Below, piece by piece: positions 8,091-17,234 of a stretch of DNA of 50,274 nucleotides (position 1 is the stretch's first letter; each line of letters opens with the position of its first letter). This DNA comes from an uncultured Selenomonas sp. (GTDB taxonomy: Bacteria; Bacillota; Negativicutes; Selenomonadales; Selenomonadaceae). Below the pieces are notes generated by a model. The model was given only the letters and a program-made list of their open reading frames with translations. It had not been told where the DNA came from and ran no database searches. Where the stretch lies: the NCBI GenBank assembly GCA_934202005.1, contig CAKPXP010000014.1, positions 1 to 50,274 on the forward strand, in the 5' to 3' direction. The translations under genes were made by a program, and so were the position numbers.

Positions 8091-8308
8091 GAAAGCCCCA
8101 GCTCCTTCTCCACCTCGTCGAGCGTGAACGTCTCCGGGTGTGCGCGGTACTCCGCCATCGCGCGATCGTAGCATCTCATATCATACGCATCGTTGATCCG
8201 CTCCAGCACCGCACGGCGGATGAGCTCGGACATCGTGAGCCCGTGGAGCGCCGCATAGTCGCGGAACAGTGCCGCATCGTCATCATTCAAACGTACCGAT
8301 ACCGTCAT
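8087..8308 (-). CDS. relB: RelB-like ribbon-helix-helix antitoxin
   Basis: 73 aa antitoxin. The N-terminal TVSVRLNDDDAALFRDYA and TMSELIRRAVLE form a ribbon-helix-helix DNA-binding fold, and the acidic C-terminal part (HPETFTLDEVEKELG) would wrap the toxin. The ATG was chosen for the GGGAGG box and because the beta strand begins at residue 2. The stop overlaps the toxin start. Two palindromic 9-mers just upstream are the probable operator for autorepression. Confidence 0.85.
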   Translation of the reverse strand: MTVSVRLNDDDAALFRDYAALHGLTMSELIRRAVLERINDAYDMRCYDRAMAEYRAHPETFTLDEVEKELGLS

Positions 8309-8325
8309 TTCGCCCGCCTCCCTTC

Positions 8326-8344
8326 TGTAATACATTGTAATACA
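8326..8344. promoter_or_regulatory. Probable RelB operator: two TGTAATACA sites
   Basis: TGTAATACA occurs twice, one bp apart, at 8326-8334 and 8336-8344. Each copy is itself a palindrome and the spacing is one helical turn. The sites lie 18-36 bp before the antitoxin ATG, the usual place for autoregulation by a ribbon-helix-helix dimer pair. Confidence 0.65.
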
Positions 8345-8436
8345 CGGCCGTAGAAAACGCAAGCCCCGCCTTGCGCCGTCCCTGCCCCCTGCGCTACAAT
8401 GGGCACAGAACCTACAAAGAAAAGGAACGGAAAGCG

Positions 8437-10887
8437 ATGGATCTACAGTTCCAGGTGTTCGACATGGAGCATTCCAACGACGCGCCGCAGCTCATCGAGC
8501 TAAAAGACCTCGCGGACGAGGCCTACCGCCTCCAGTTCATGGTCGACATGAAGGACAGCCACATCACGAAGGAAATGGAGATCAGCAAGAGCGCGGGCGA
8601 GCTCGTCGGCCGCCTCTACACCGCGCTCCATCCCCTCTACCTCGGCGCGCCGCAGCTCAGCGAAGCCCAGGCGACCGAGTACCTCAACAAGCTCTGCGTG
8701 CGCCTCGTCTTCTGCCTCTACGCCGAGGACGCCGGCATCTTTGGCAGGCGCAACATGTTCCACGACTACCTCGACGACTACCGCCCGCAGCACTTCGCCA
8801 AGGCCCTCAGCGACCTCTTCCAGGTGCTCGACCAGGAACCTGCGGCGCGCGATCCCTTCCTCGAGGCCGGCCTCGCCGCCTTCCCCTACGTCAACGGCGG
8901 CCTCTTCGCGGAAAGCGTCCCCGTGCCGCCGATGAACGATGCGGTGCGCCGCCTCATCCTCGAGGACGCCTGCAACTTCGACTGGAGCCAGATCTCCCCG
9001 ACCATCTTCGGCGCCATCTTCGAGAGCACGCTGAACCCGGCCACGCGCCGCGCGGGCGGCATGCACTACACGAGCATCGAGAACATCCACAAAGTCATCG
9101 ACCCGCTGTTCCTCGACGCCTACAAAGAAGAATTCCACGCCGCCATGCAGGAAAAGACCATCAAGGCGCGCACGGAAAAGCTCCAGGCCCTGCAGCAGAA
9201 ACTCGCTGCCATCCGCTGCTTCGATCCTGCGTGCGGCAGCGGGAATTTCCTCACGGAAAGCTACCTCTCCCTGCGCCGCCTCGAAAACGACATCCTGCGC
9301 GAGACCGTCCTCGACAAGGCCGGCAGCGGCGTCCTCGGCTTCGACGAAGCGGCCTACTCCCCCATCAAGGTCAGCATCCAGCAGTTCTACGGCATCGAGA
9401 TCAACGACTTCGCCGTCTCCGTCGCCAAGACAGCGATATGGATCGCCGAAAGCCAGATGATGCAGGAGACCGAGGGCATCGTCCACCGCGAGATGAACTT
9501 CCTGCCGCTCACGACCAACGCCAACATCCACGAGGGCAACGCGCTCAGGATGGACTGGAAAAAAATCCTGCCGCCGGGCGATGAAGTCAGGATCATGGGG
9601 AATCCGCCGTTCGTGGGATATAGCCTGCAAAGCAAAGAACAGAAAGAAGATATTCTGTCCATCTATACAGATGAAAAAGGTAAGTCCTACAAAGCCGCTG
9701 GTAAAATCGACTACGTCGCCGGATGGTATTTCAAAGCAGCGGAATACATGTAAAACGCAAACATCCGCACTGCCTTTGTCTCTACAAACTCCATCACGCA
9801 GGGAGAACAGGTCGCTGCTGTCTGGAAACCGCTCTACGACCGGTTCGGCATCCATATCGATTTTGCTTATCAGACCTTCAAATGGAACAGCGAAAGCAAA
9901 TTGCAAGCAGCTGTGCATTGTGTCATCATCGGCTTTAGTGAAACAGCAGCTCTTGCAAAGGTTCGCCTATTTTCCAGTGACAACCAATTCGATATCGTAT
10001 CGAATATCAGCCCTTACCTAGTGGCTGCGCCTACCGTTTTCGTGGAAGCACATTCCCATCCGGCATCCAGCAACGCGCCCGTCTTGCAGAACGGCGGCAA
10101 ACCAACAGAGGGCGGTCATTTGATTCTCACGCAAGAAGAACGCGATGACCTGCTCCGCGCAGAGCCGCAAGCCGCTCCTTTCCTTCGCCCTTTCATGATG
10201 GGGAAAGACTTCCTGCATCGCGCGCCGCGCTATTGCTTATGGCTCGTTCACGCCGAACCCGCCTTGCTGAAACGCTGCCCGCGTGTGCTGGAACGCGTGG
10301 AGGCTGTTCGCGCCTTCCGCCTCGATAGCAAGAAGCCCGCACCCCGCCGCAAAGCCGAGACACCGATGCTGTTCGATGAAGTTCGCGAGTGCACGAGCAA
10401 CTATGTCGCCATCCCCAAAGTCTCATCAGAAAATCGCCGTTATATCCCGATGGATTATCTGCCCAAAGAAATCATCCCCGGTGATAATCTTTTCATGCTT
10501 CAGGACGCAACACTCTACCATTTCGGCATCTTGATGTCCAACGTTCACATGGCATGGATGCGAGCCGTAGCGGGGCGCATGAAAAGTGATTATCGTTATT
10601 CTACCTCTATTGTCTACAACAACTTCCCCTGGCCCACACCCACGCCGGAGCAGACGGCCGCCATCAAAAAGACCGCGCAGGCCATCCTGGACGCGCGGGA
10701 GCTCTACCCGGACAGCAGCCTCGCTGACCTCTACGACGAAGTCCTCATGCCCAAGGAACTCCGCGAGGCCCACCGCGCCAACGACCGCGCCGTCATGCGC
10801 GCCTACGGCTTCCCCATCAAGATGACCGAAGCCGACTGCGTCGCCGCCCTCATGCAGAGGTACGAGCAGCTCACCGCGGGGAAATAA
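8437..10887 (+). pseudogene. MmeI-type restriction-modification methyltransferase, broken by an in-frame stop and lacking its nuclease domain
   Basis: One reading frame of 817 codons interrupted by TAA at 9751-9753; homology-like sequence resumes at once (IRTAFVSTNSITQGEQ), so a CAA-to-TAA change is likely. Adenine-methyltransferase motifs are present: FDPACGSGNFL (motif I) and GNPPF (motif IV). The helical spacer precedes them (LFCLYAEDAGIF) and a target-recognition/C-terminal region follows (YIPMDYLPKEII, YNNFPWP). MmeI-like enzymes normally begin with a PD-ExK nuclease of about 150-180 residues; here the frame opens only at the FDMEH segment after it. Between about 9600 and 10630, in the recognition domain, codon use becomes AT-richer. 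The first half could still be made as a 438-aa fragment. Confidence 0.85.
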
Positions 10888-10929
10888 CGCGCGCTCGCAA
10901 AACGCCCAGCCGAATAAAAAACCTCATCA

Positions 10930-11175
10930 TCAAAACTCCGAAAGGTCAAGCGGCGCAGATGCTTTGCCCTGCTTGAGATTCGCTACCGCCTCATCCATCA
11001 TCTTGAGCGTACGCTTCGAAATCTCCTTCGGCCGCACCAGTTCGCGCGGCTCAAGCAAAATGCAGCCATTGGCATACTCCTTGACCTGATAGTAGACATA
11101 CTTAGCCCCACGGATGGTGAGGCGATTCTTCGCATCGAGATGCGCCGTATAGTCTGTCTGAACCATAGCATCCAT
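10930..11175 (-). CDS. AbrB-like/antitoxin-type small protein without a visible toxin
   Basis: 81 aa. The core YTAHLDAKNRLTIRGAKYVYYQVKEY followed by GCILLEPREL resembles the swapped-hairpin AbrB/MazE fold, with a C-terminal helix (RTLKMMDEAVANLKQGK) and an acidic end. Similar proteins are annotated as type II antitoxins, but no toxin frame lies on either side. The start was placed at the first ATG behind GGGAGG; another ATG is 9 nt downstream. It stands alone between the broken methyltransferase and a 103-bp repeat. It could be a solitary regulator or a remnant of a lost pair. Confidence 0.65.
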   Translation of the reverse strand: MDAMVQTDYTAHLDAKNRLTIRGAKYVYYQVKEYANGCILLEPRELVRPKEISKRTLKMMDEAVANLKQGKASAPLDLSEF

Positions 11176-11312
11176 GAAAATCCTCCCTTTCTCCTTGTGG
11201 GAAATCCCACTTCTTTCTCCTTTCAGTATACAACGCGGACACACGGCTGGCAAGAGAAAATCGCCTGGCAGAAATGCAGTTCCCCACCGTTCGCAATATC
11301 CTCAGCACAAAG

Positions 11313-11416
11313 CTACATGCACCAACGTCCACTTCGTGGACATTGTGCATCGCCCTTACAGTAAATCCAGCCAATCGCGCTGCGCCTGACGGCTTGCGCT
11401 CTTGGGGATTTACATA
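11313..11416 (+). repeat. 103-bp two-hairpin interspersed repeat, copy B
   Basis: Nearly identical to copy A over its whole length, with one inserted A in the second hairpin and a C for A in the first. It ends two bases before the pgi terminator stem. Confidence 0.9.
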
Positions 11417-11418
11417 AT

Positions 11419-11442
11419 AAAAGCCGCCCGCAGGCGGCTTTT
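11419..11442 (-). terminator. pgi terminator
   Basis: Stem AAAAGCCGCC with a CGCA loop and its complement, with T-runs on both strands. It lies 45 bp after the pgi stop. Confidence 0.85.
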
Positions 11443-11487
11443 GTCTGGCGTGGTGTACGGGATGCTGTTCCCGCGCTCTCGCCGGTC

Positions 11488-12948
11488 TTACTTATCCATT
11501 TCCTTCTTCAGCTCGTTGAGGCGCGGCCACATGATCTTCTTGTAGGCCTCGACGCCCGGCTGGTTGAACGCGTCGACGTCCGCGAGCTCGCCCTCGTAGG
11601 CGATGGACATCGCGAGCATGTAGAGGAGCTCGCCGAGGTGGTAGGCGTTGAGCTCCGGCAGCGTGAACGTCGCGTTGTAGCGGTGGTTGCCCGTGAGCGC
11701 GTCGGCGTTCGACTGGCGCGCCGTCTCGAGGGCGTCGCTCATCGTGACGCCGGCGATGTCGGCGAGCTTCTTCGCCTCGGGGAAGACGTTCGGGATCTTG
11801 TAGTCATGCTTCCAGTTCTTGACCTTGAGGAACTGGATGACCTTGTTGAGGCGGCCCTCCTGGTGCTGCTGCGTCATGGAGTGCATGTCGCGCGTGCCGA
11901 CGGCGACGATCGGCGTGCGGCCGTAGCAGACTTCCTTGCCCTCGCGGTTGTACTGCTTGCCGAGGGACTCGGCGAGGAGCTGGATGTACCACATGGAGAT
12001 GGACTCCATGTAGTCGCCGTAGGGCATCATGACCTCGATGTCACGGCCGTGCTTCTCGCTCGCGGCGAACTTGAGCGCGGCGTTGAGCATCGCGGGGTTC
12101 TGCCAGAGGTCTTCCGTCTGGCAGGCCTTGTCCATGTCCTTCGCGCCGTCGAGGAACGCCTGGATGTCGAAGCCGACGCAGGCCGCGAGCGTGAGGCCGA
12201 CCTCCGAGAAGATGGAGAAGCGGCCGCCGACGCCGTCCGGCACCGCGTACTGCGGCCAGCCCTTTTCGATGGCGAGCTTCTTGAGGAGCGTCTGGTTCTC
12301 CATGTTCGGATCCGTAACGGCGACGACCTCCTGGTCGATGTCGGCGCATTTGCCGAGCTCGTCGTAGATGACCATGAAGTTCGACATCGTGTCGAGCGTG
12401 CCGCCGGACTTCGAGATGACGAGCAGGAGCACCTTGAGCTTGCCGCCCTCATGGCACTTCTTGACCTCGGCCGCCTTCTCGAGGTAGTGGATGAGATCGT
12501 AGGTGCGCTGCGGGTCGATGTTGTTGCCGCTGAAATAGACCTTCGGGAAGCCGCCGCGCTCTTCCTTCGTCATGCTGTTCCAGAACTCGCCGCACTGCAC
12601 GTCGAAGATGACCTTGTCGCCGAGGTAGGAGCCGCCGATGCCGAGCGAGACGACGACGTCGACGTTGTCCTTGACATGGTCGGTGAGCTTCTGCAGGTGC
12701 TTCATCGAGCTCGGGGAGTTCAGATGGCCCTCCTCGACGTAGGGGAGCTGGGAGAAGAGAACCTTCTCCGGCTCGCCGTCCTTGCTGAGGTGCGCGCGGA
12801 TGAAGCCCTTCTCGCGCATGACCTTCATCGCCTCGTGGGCGCGCTTGAGGTCAGCCTCGTACGACTTGAGGTCGGCGTCTGTGACCTTGCCCTCGCCGTA
12901 GAGGTTGTCATAGTCAAATTCAAAACCGGATTTCAGTTTCAGACTCAT
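11488..12948 (-). CDS. pgi: Glucose-6-phosphate isomerase
   Basis: 486 aa enzyme that interconverts glucose 6-phosphate and fructose 6-phosphate in the cytoplasm. Family blocks include VVVSLGIGGSYLGDK, the sugar-phosphate contact region VISKSGGTLDT, DGVGGRFSIFSEVG and the C-terminal DAFNQPGVEAYKK. The length lies between the short bacterial and long enteric forms. The start is an ATG behind an AAGGAG-type box. It has its own promoter, which overlaps the terminator of the upstream phosphohexomutase gene, and its own terminator. The two genes are functionally linked around hexose 6-phosphate. Confidence 0.95.
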   Translation of the reverse strand: MSLKLKSGFEFDYDNLYGEGKVTDADLKSYEADLKRAHEAMKVMREKGFIRAHLSKDGEPEKVLFSQLPYVEEGHLNSPSSMKHLQKLTDHVKDNVDVVVSLGIGGSYLGDKVIFDVQCGEFWNSMTKEERGGFPKVYFSGNNIDPQRTYDLIHYLEKAAEVKKCHEGGKLKVLLLVISKSGGTLDTMSNFMVIYDELGKCADIDQEVVAVTDPNMENQTLLKKLAIEKGWPQYAVPDGVGGRFSIFSEVGLTLAACVGFDIQAFLDGAKDMDKACQTEDLWQNPAMLNAALKFAASEKHGRDIEVMMPYGDYMESISMWYIQLLAESLGKQYNREGKEVCYGRTPIVAVGTRDMHSMTQQHQEGRLNKVIQFLKVKNWKHDYKIPNVFPEAKKLADIAGVTMSDALETARQSNADALTGNHRYNATFTLPELNAYHLGELLYMLAMSIAYEGELADVDAFNQPGVEAYKKIMWPRLNELKKEMDK

Positions 12949-13098
12949 GTAGAAATGACACTCCTTTTCTTGTCGGAACCGCTGGCAGCGAGCGGCGCGC
13001 CGCGCGCAACAAACGTTTGCCGTCGCGCGCGGACAGCCGTCGCGGGGACTGCAGCAGCGATTGCCTCGCCTTCAGTCGGATATTCCTATCCCGCCATC

Positions 13099-13127
13099 AT
13101 TATAGCATTGAACAAAATCGCTGTGAA
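13099..13127 (-). promoter_or_regulatory. pgi promoter embedded in the upstream terminator
   Basis: On the minus strand TTCACA (13122-13127) and TATAAT (13099-13104) have 17-bp spacing. The -35 box lies inside the stem-loop at 13114-13144. Confidence 0.65.
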
Positions 13128-13144
13128 CCAGGCACAGCGATTTT
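13114..13144 (-). terminator. Terminator of the phosphohexomutase gene
   Basis: Perfect 12-bp stem AAAATCGCTGTG with its complement and a 7-nt loop, bounded by T-runs. It lies about 50 bp past the stop of the gene at 13193-14545. Confidence 0.8.
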
Positions 13145-13192
13145 GTATCATTGGACGCAAATTGTTCCACAATCTGTAATTTTATGAGACAC

Positions 13193-14545
13193 TTACGCGC
13201 GGATCTCTTTGAGGAGCTCCGCCGTCTTTTCCTCGCAGAGCTTCTTGTCGCCGCGCGTCTCGACGTTGAGGCGGATGACCGGCTCCGTGTTGGACTTACG
13301 GAGGTTGAAGCGCCAGTTGTCGAACTCGACGGAGAGGCCGTCGACCTTCGTGACCTTGCCCTTGGGCCCGTAGTCCTTTTCGATGCGGTCGAGCACGGCC
13401 TGCGCGTCGGCCACCTTGCTGTTGATCTCGCCAGAGATCGGATATTTCTCCATGCGCTCCTTCATGAGGTCGGAGAGCGTCTTGCCGCCGGCCTGGCTCA
13501 GGAGCTCGAGCACGAGCAGCCAGGGGATCATGCCGCTATCGCAGTAGGAGAACTCACGGAAATAGTGGTGCGCGCTCATCTCGCCGCCGTAGACGGCGTT
13601 GACCTTGCGCATCTTGTCCTTGATGAAGGCATGGCCGCTCTTACACATGACGGCCTCGCCGCCGTTTTCCTCGCAGATCTCGATGGTGTTCCAGATGAGG
13701 CGCGGATCGTAGATGATCTTCGCGCCCGGGTTCTTCTGGAGGAACGCCTTGGCGAGGAAGCCGACCATGTAGTAGCCCTCGATGAAGCCGCCCTTCTCAT
13801 CGAAGAGGAAGCAGCGGTCGAAGTCGCCGTCCCAGGCGACGCCGACGTCCGCGCCGCTCTCGCGCACGACCTTCGCGGTCGCCTCGCGGTTCTCCGGCAG
13901 GATCGGGTTCGGCACGCCGTTGGGGAAGTTGCCGTCCGGCTCGTTGCAGACCTTGACGATGTCGAAGGGCAGCTTTTTCTCAAGCGCGTTGATGATGGGG
14001 CCGGCCGCGCCGTTGCCCGTGTTCGCGACGACCTTGAACGGCTTGAGCTGCGAGAGGTCGATGTAGGAGAGGATGTGATCCACATAGACGTCGAGCACAT
14101 CCTTCTGCTCGACCTTGCCCGTCGCGGCCTGCGGCGCGAACGCGCCCTCCATGACGGCCTTTTCGAGCTCCTTGAGGCCCGTGTCGCTCGAGATGGGGCG
14201 CGACTCCTTGCGCACGAACTTCATGCCGTTGTATTCCTTCGGGTTGTGGCTCGCCGTGATCATGATGCCGCCGTCGAGGCCGAAGTGCGCCGTCGTGAAG
14301 TAGATCATCTCCGTGCCGCACTGGCCGATGTCCATGACGTCGCAGCCCGCCTCCGTGAGACCCTTGACGAGCGCGTCGCGCAGCGACGGGCCCGAGAGGC
14401 GGATGTCGTGGCCGACGGCGACCTTCTTCGCGTCGAAGAGGCCGGGGAACGCGCGGCCGATGCGGTACGCGAGCTCCTCGTTGACATCCTCAGGATAAAT
14501 GCCGCGGATGTCGTAAGCGCCGAAACCTTTGTTGCTGATTTTCAT
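13193..14545 (-). CDS. Phosphoglucomutase/phosphomannomutase
   Basis: 450 aa alpha-D-phosphohexomutase that moves the phosphate between C6 and C1 of glucose or mannose. The phosphoserine loop TASHNP has its serine at S99, the Mg-binding loop is DGDFDRC, and the sugar-binding loop GGEMSAHHYF is of the type found in dual-specificity enzymes. The C-terminal phosphate-binding loop is RKSNTEPVIR. The start was set at the ATG preceded by GGGGGG; an ATG 15 nt upstream lies inside that purine run. It is adjacent to pgi, with a terminator between. Substrate preference cannot be told from motifs alone, so no symbol is given. Confidence 0.92.
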   Translation of the reverse strand: MKISNKGFGAYDIRGIYPEDVNEELAYRIGRAFPGLFDAKKVAVGHDIRLSGPSLRDALVKGLTEAGCDVMDIGQCGTEMIYFTTAHFGLDGGIMITASHNPKEYNGMKFVRKESRPISSDTGLKELEKAVMEGAFAPQAATGKVEQKDVLDVYVDHILSYIDLSQLKPFKVVANTGNGAAGPIINALEKKLPFDIVKVCNEPDGNFPNGVPNPILPENREATAKVVRESGADVGVAWDGDFDRCFLFDEKGGFIEGYYMVGFLAKAFLQKNPGAKIIYDPRLIWNTIEICEENGGEAVMCKSGHAFIKDKMRKVNAVYGGEMSAHHYFREFSYCDSGMIPWLLVLELLSQAGGKTLSDLMKERMEKYPISGEINSKVADAQAVLDRIEKDYGPKGKVTKVDGLSVEFDNWRFNLRKSNTEPVIRLNVETRGDKKLCEEKTAELLKEIRA

Positions 14546-14733
14546 ACTGTAACCCCCCATAGCCAGGGAAACACGGCGGCCGCCGCGCTCCTCAATACAA
14601 ACAGACGGATTTCACTTACTCCATGCTATCCTATTCGCGGTTCATCGCCTATTTTCCTGTTTTACTGCGGAATTTCTTGGAAAAACCTTCGACAGCCCTT
14701 GCCGCGGGGCGCGGCCAGCACGCGGCGGCCGCC

Positions 14734-16092
14734 TCACGTCTGCGCGTCCTCCGCCCTCCCGTAGCGCCGCCGGAAGCTGCGCCACGTCCAGAAAAAGGCG
14801 ATGGCGAGCGGCACGCAGCTGCCGATCCACGCCATGGGATTCGCGAGGCAGGCGCCGAGATAGCCGAGCGAGCTCACGAGGAAGATGGCCGCGCCCGCGC
14901 GCATGAGGAGCTCCATGATGCCGGCGATCGTCGGTACGACGCTCTGTCCGAGCCCCTGCAGCGTGTAGCGGAAGATGAAGAGCAGCGAGAGGATCCAGTA
15001 GCAGATGCCGTTGACGATGAGGTACTCCTGGCCGAGCGAGATGACCTCCCGCTCGCCTACGCCGACGAAGAGCGCGAGCAGCAACGGGCCGAACGCGATG
15101 AGCCCCGCGCCCGCCGCCACGGCGAACGCGAGCGACATGTAGCTGCATTTCCTCACGCCCTCGCCGATGCGGTGGAATTTCCGCGCGCCGTAGTTCTGCG
15201 CCGTATAGGCCGCCATCGCGATACCGAACGACATCATCGGCATCATCGCGATGGACTCGATTTTCTGCGCGGCGGCGTAGGCGGCGACGGCCGTCGGGCC
15301 GAGGTGGTTGAGCGCGACCTGCAAGATGACGGCGCCGATCGCGATGATGCTCGACTGGAAGCCCATCGGCAGCGCGATGCGCAGATGCGCCCAGTAGAGC
15401 GAGAGATCCGGCCGCCAGTCCGCGAGATGCGTGTGCAGCGCGGGCACGCGGCGCAGGATGAACGCGAGGCAGAGCAGATTGCCGCAGACCTGCGAGGCGA
15501 GCGTCGCGAGCGCCGCGCCCGGGATGCCCCAGCCAAGCACGAGGATCGCGATCGGCTCGAATACGATGTTGAGCGAGAGCCCCGCGGCGAGCAGGATGGT
15601 CGGCGTCTTGCTGTCGCCGAGCGCGCGCACGAGGTTCGTCTGCGTCTGGTAGAAGACGAAGAGGCAGATGCCCGCGTAGACGAGGCTGATGAAGGAATAC
15701 GCGCCCTCCATGATCTCCTCCGGCGTCTGCATCCAGAGCAGGAACTGGCGGCAGAAAAAGACGCCGACCACCGTGAGCACGATGCTCGCTAAAAGCGAGA
15801 GCACGGCGCACGCCGCGACGCTCCGCCGCACGCCCGCCTCGTCGCGCGCGCCGAAGCGCTGCCCCGTATAGATGGAGAGCCCCGTCGAAAAGCCGATGAC
15901 GAACCCGAGCATGAGGAACATCAGGGGCCCCGTCGAGCCGACGGCCGCGAGCGCCGCGACGCCGAGGAACCGCCCGACGATGAGCGTATCGACGAACGCG
16001 TAGAGCTGCTGGAAGATATTGCCCGCGATGAGCGGCAGGGTAAAAAAGAGGATGAGTCGCGCGGGCTCGCCCTCCGTGAGATTTTTCGTCAT
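14734..16092 (-). CDS. MATE-family multidrug/metabolite exporter
   Basis: 452 aa inner-membrane transporter with about twelve hydrophobic segments in two repeats. The N-terminal EGEPARLILFFTLPLIAGNIFQQLY and the VDTLIVGRFLG block are typical of the NorM/DinF-like MATE group. These proteins export cationic compounds in exchange for Na+ or H+. The start codon overlaps the stop of the upstream DUF218 gene (ATGA), and GAGG lies inside that gene's end, so the two are co-transcribed and coupled. The substrate is unknown. No terminator stem was found after the gene. Confidence 0.9.
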   Translation of the reverse strand: MTKNLTEGEPARLILFFTLPLIAGNIFQQLYAFVDTLIVGRFLGVAALAAVGSTGPLMFLMLGFVIGFSTGLSIYTGQRFGARDEAGVRRSVAACAVLSLLASIVLTVVGVFFCRQFLLWMQTPEEIMEGAYSFISLVYAGICLFVFYQTQTNLVRALGDSKTPTILLAAGLSLNIVFEPIAILVLGWGIPGAALATLASQVCGNLLCLAFILRRVPALHTHLADWRPDLSLYWAHLRIALPMGFQSSIIAIGAVILQVALNHLGPTAVAAYAAAQKIESIAMMPMMSFGIAMAAYTAQNYGARKFHRIGEGVRKCSYMSLAFAVAAGAGLIAFGPLLLALFVGVGEREVISLGQEYLIVNGICYWILSLLFIFRYTLQGLGQSVVPTIAGIMELLMRAGAAIFLVSSLGYLGACLANPMAWIGSCVPLAIAFFWTWRSFRRRYGRAEDAQT

Positions 16093-16844
16093 TCAAGATA
16101 CCTCGTCACCAGTGTCCGCAGCGTCTCCTGCAGCACCGTTACATTGTCGAGCAGCGCCTCCGTCTGCGGGCGCAGCTTCGTATAGTGGAACACGGGATGA
16201 TGCGTGACCTGATAGTCCGCCGGATACGGCACGACATCGATGCCCTGCTTCTTGAAATTGAGCACGGCGCGCTTCATGTGGAACGCGCTCGTCACGAGGA
16301 TCGGCTGCGTGAGATCCTGCGCGCGCAGGATCTCCGCCGAGTAGCGTGCGTTCTGCGTCGTGTTGACGCTCCGCGTCTCGACGAGGATCTGCTCCTCCGG
16401 CACGCCGAGGTCGATGAGCATGCGCCGCGCGATCTTCGCCTCCGCGCCCGTGTCCTCGTAGACCTGCCCGCCCGAGAGCAGGATGGGCACGCCGAGCTTC
16501 CGCTGCAGGCGCACCGCCGTGAGGAGCCGGTTCGCGGGGCTCGAGCAGAGCGCGCCCACGCCGTCGACATCGGGCGAGTCCGGCATCGCGCCGCCGCCGA
16601 GCATGATGATGACGTCGCCCGCGGGCTCCGCCGGCGGCAGATACGCCTGCTCGAGACTGCCGAGCGTCCGCTCCGCCACCAGCCCCGTGCAGAGCAGATA
16701 GAATACAAACGTCACACCCGCGAGGCACGCGGCGAGCCGGCGCTCCCGCCGCCGCCACGCATACCACGCGAGCGCGAAGAATATCACGATGAAAATGCCC
16801 GGCGGCAGCACCCAGCTCGCGCCGAACTTCAGAAAATAAACCAT
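16089..16844 (-). CDS. DUF218/YdcF-like membrane protein
   Basis: 251 aa. Two N-terminal membrane helices (about residues 8-27 and 37-57) precede a DUF218 domain starting at DVIIMLGGGAM. The domain shows the family's LSGGQ, VETRSVNTTQNARYS and LVTSAFHMKRA blocks. Related proteins (YdcF, ElyC) act in envelope carbohydrate or cell-wall metabolism and bind nucleotide-like ligands. The ATG was chosen for GGAGGGAG just before it and because the first helix begins there. It is the first gene of a two-gene unit with the MATE exporter. Confidence 0.85.
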   Translation of the reverse strand: MVYFLKFGASWVLPPGIFIVIFFALAWYAWRRRERRLAACLAGVTFVFYLLCTGLVAERTLGSLEQAYLPPAEPAGDVIIMLGGGAMPDSPDVDGVGALCSSPANRLLTAVRLQRKLGVPILLSGGQVYEDTGAEAKIARRMLIDLGVPEEQILVETRSVNTTQNARYSAEILRAQDLTQPILVTSAFHMKRAVLNFKKQGIDVVPYPADYQVTHHPVFHYTKLRPQTEALLDNVTVLQETLRTLVTRYLE

Positions 16845-16997
16845 GAATCTCCCTCCACGGCAAGATATCCCCGCCCCTTCCCGCACAACGCGCGACGTCC
16901 CCACAGACCGCCGGGCGGCAGCCAAGGGAAGGGCCCCAGCGCCCGCAATGCGGACGCTCGTGCAGTCTACTATAACAAATTTTCCTAAAAAAAGAAA

Positions 16998-17156
16998 GGA
17001 ACCGCTGATGAAATGAGGTGCTCCGGATTTACGTGGATGCGCTGTACTCTTCGGAGACAAACCGCAGGCGTAGCCGAAGCTACGCTGAGGATTTGTTGAC
17101 GACGAGAGGACAGTGCAGACGCGTGAAGACGGAGTGCCGAATGAATCAGTGGTTCC
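16998..17156. mobile_element. 159-bp MITE-like element with terminal inverted repeats
   Basis: The ends are GGAACCGCTGATGAA and TGAATCAGTGGTTCC, inverted repeats matching at about 13 of 15 positions. A perfect hairpin GCGTAGC-CGAA-GCTACGC lies inside at 17068-17085. The first 30 bp recur at 49914-49943 with one difference. No protein is encoded. This is consistent with a non-autonomous mobile element, but no transposase is present to name its family. Confidence 0.65.
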
Positions 17157-17234
17157 GAAAGGAAAGCCGCACGCCGCCTCAGCGCCTCAGCACATTCTCG
17201 CGCGGCATTTGCAATCGTTTTGTTCATTTTTAGC

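Noticed and set aside
11638..13179. Very long open frame (over 500 codons) on the plus strand across pgi
   Set aside because: It is the shadow of pgi: high GC removes stops on the opposite strand. The translation is Arg/Val/Glu-rich with no recognisable domain. The same applies to 220-1371, 8500-9918, 13151-14764, 14623-15792, 26532-28043, 38596-40356 and 40921-42495.
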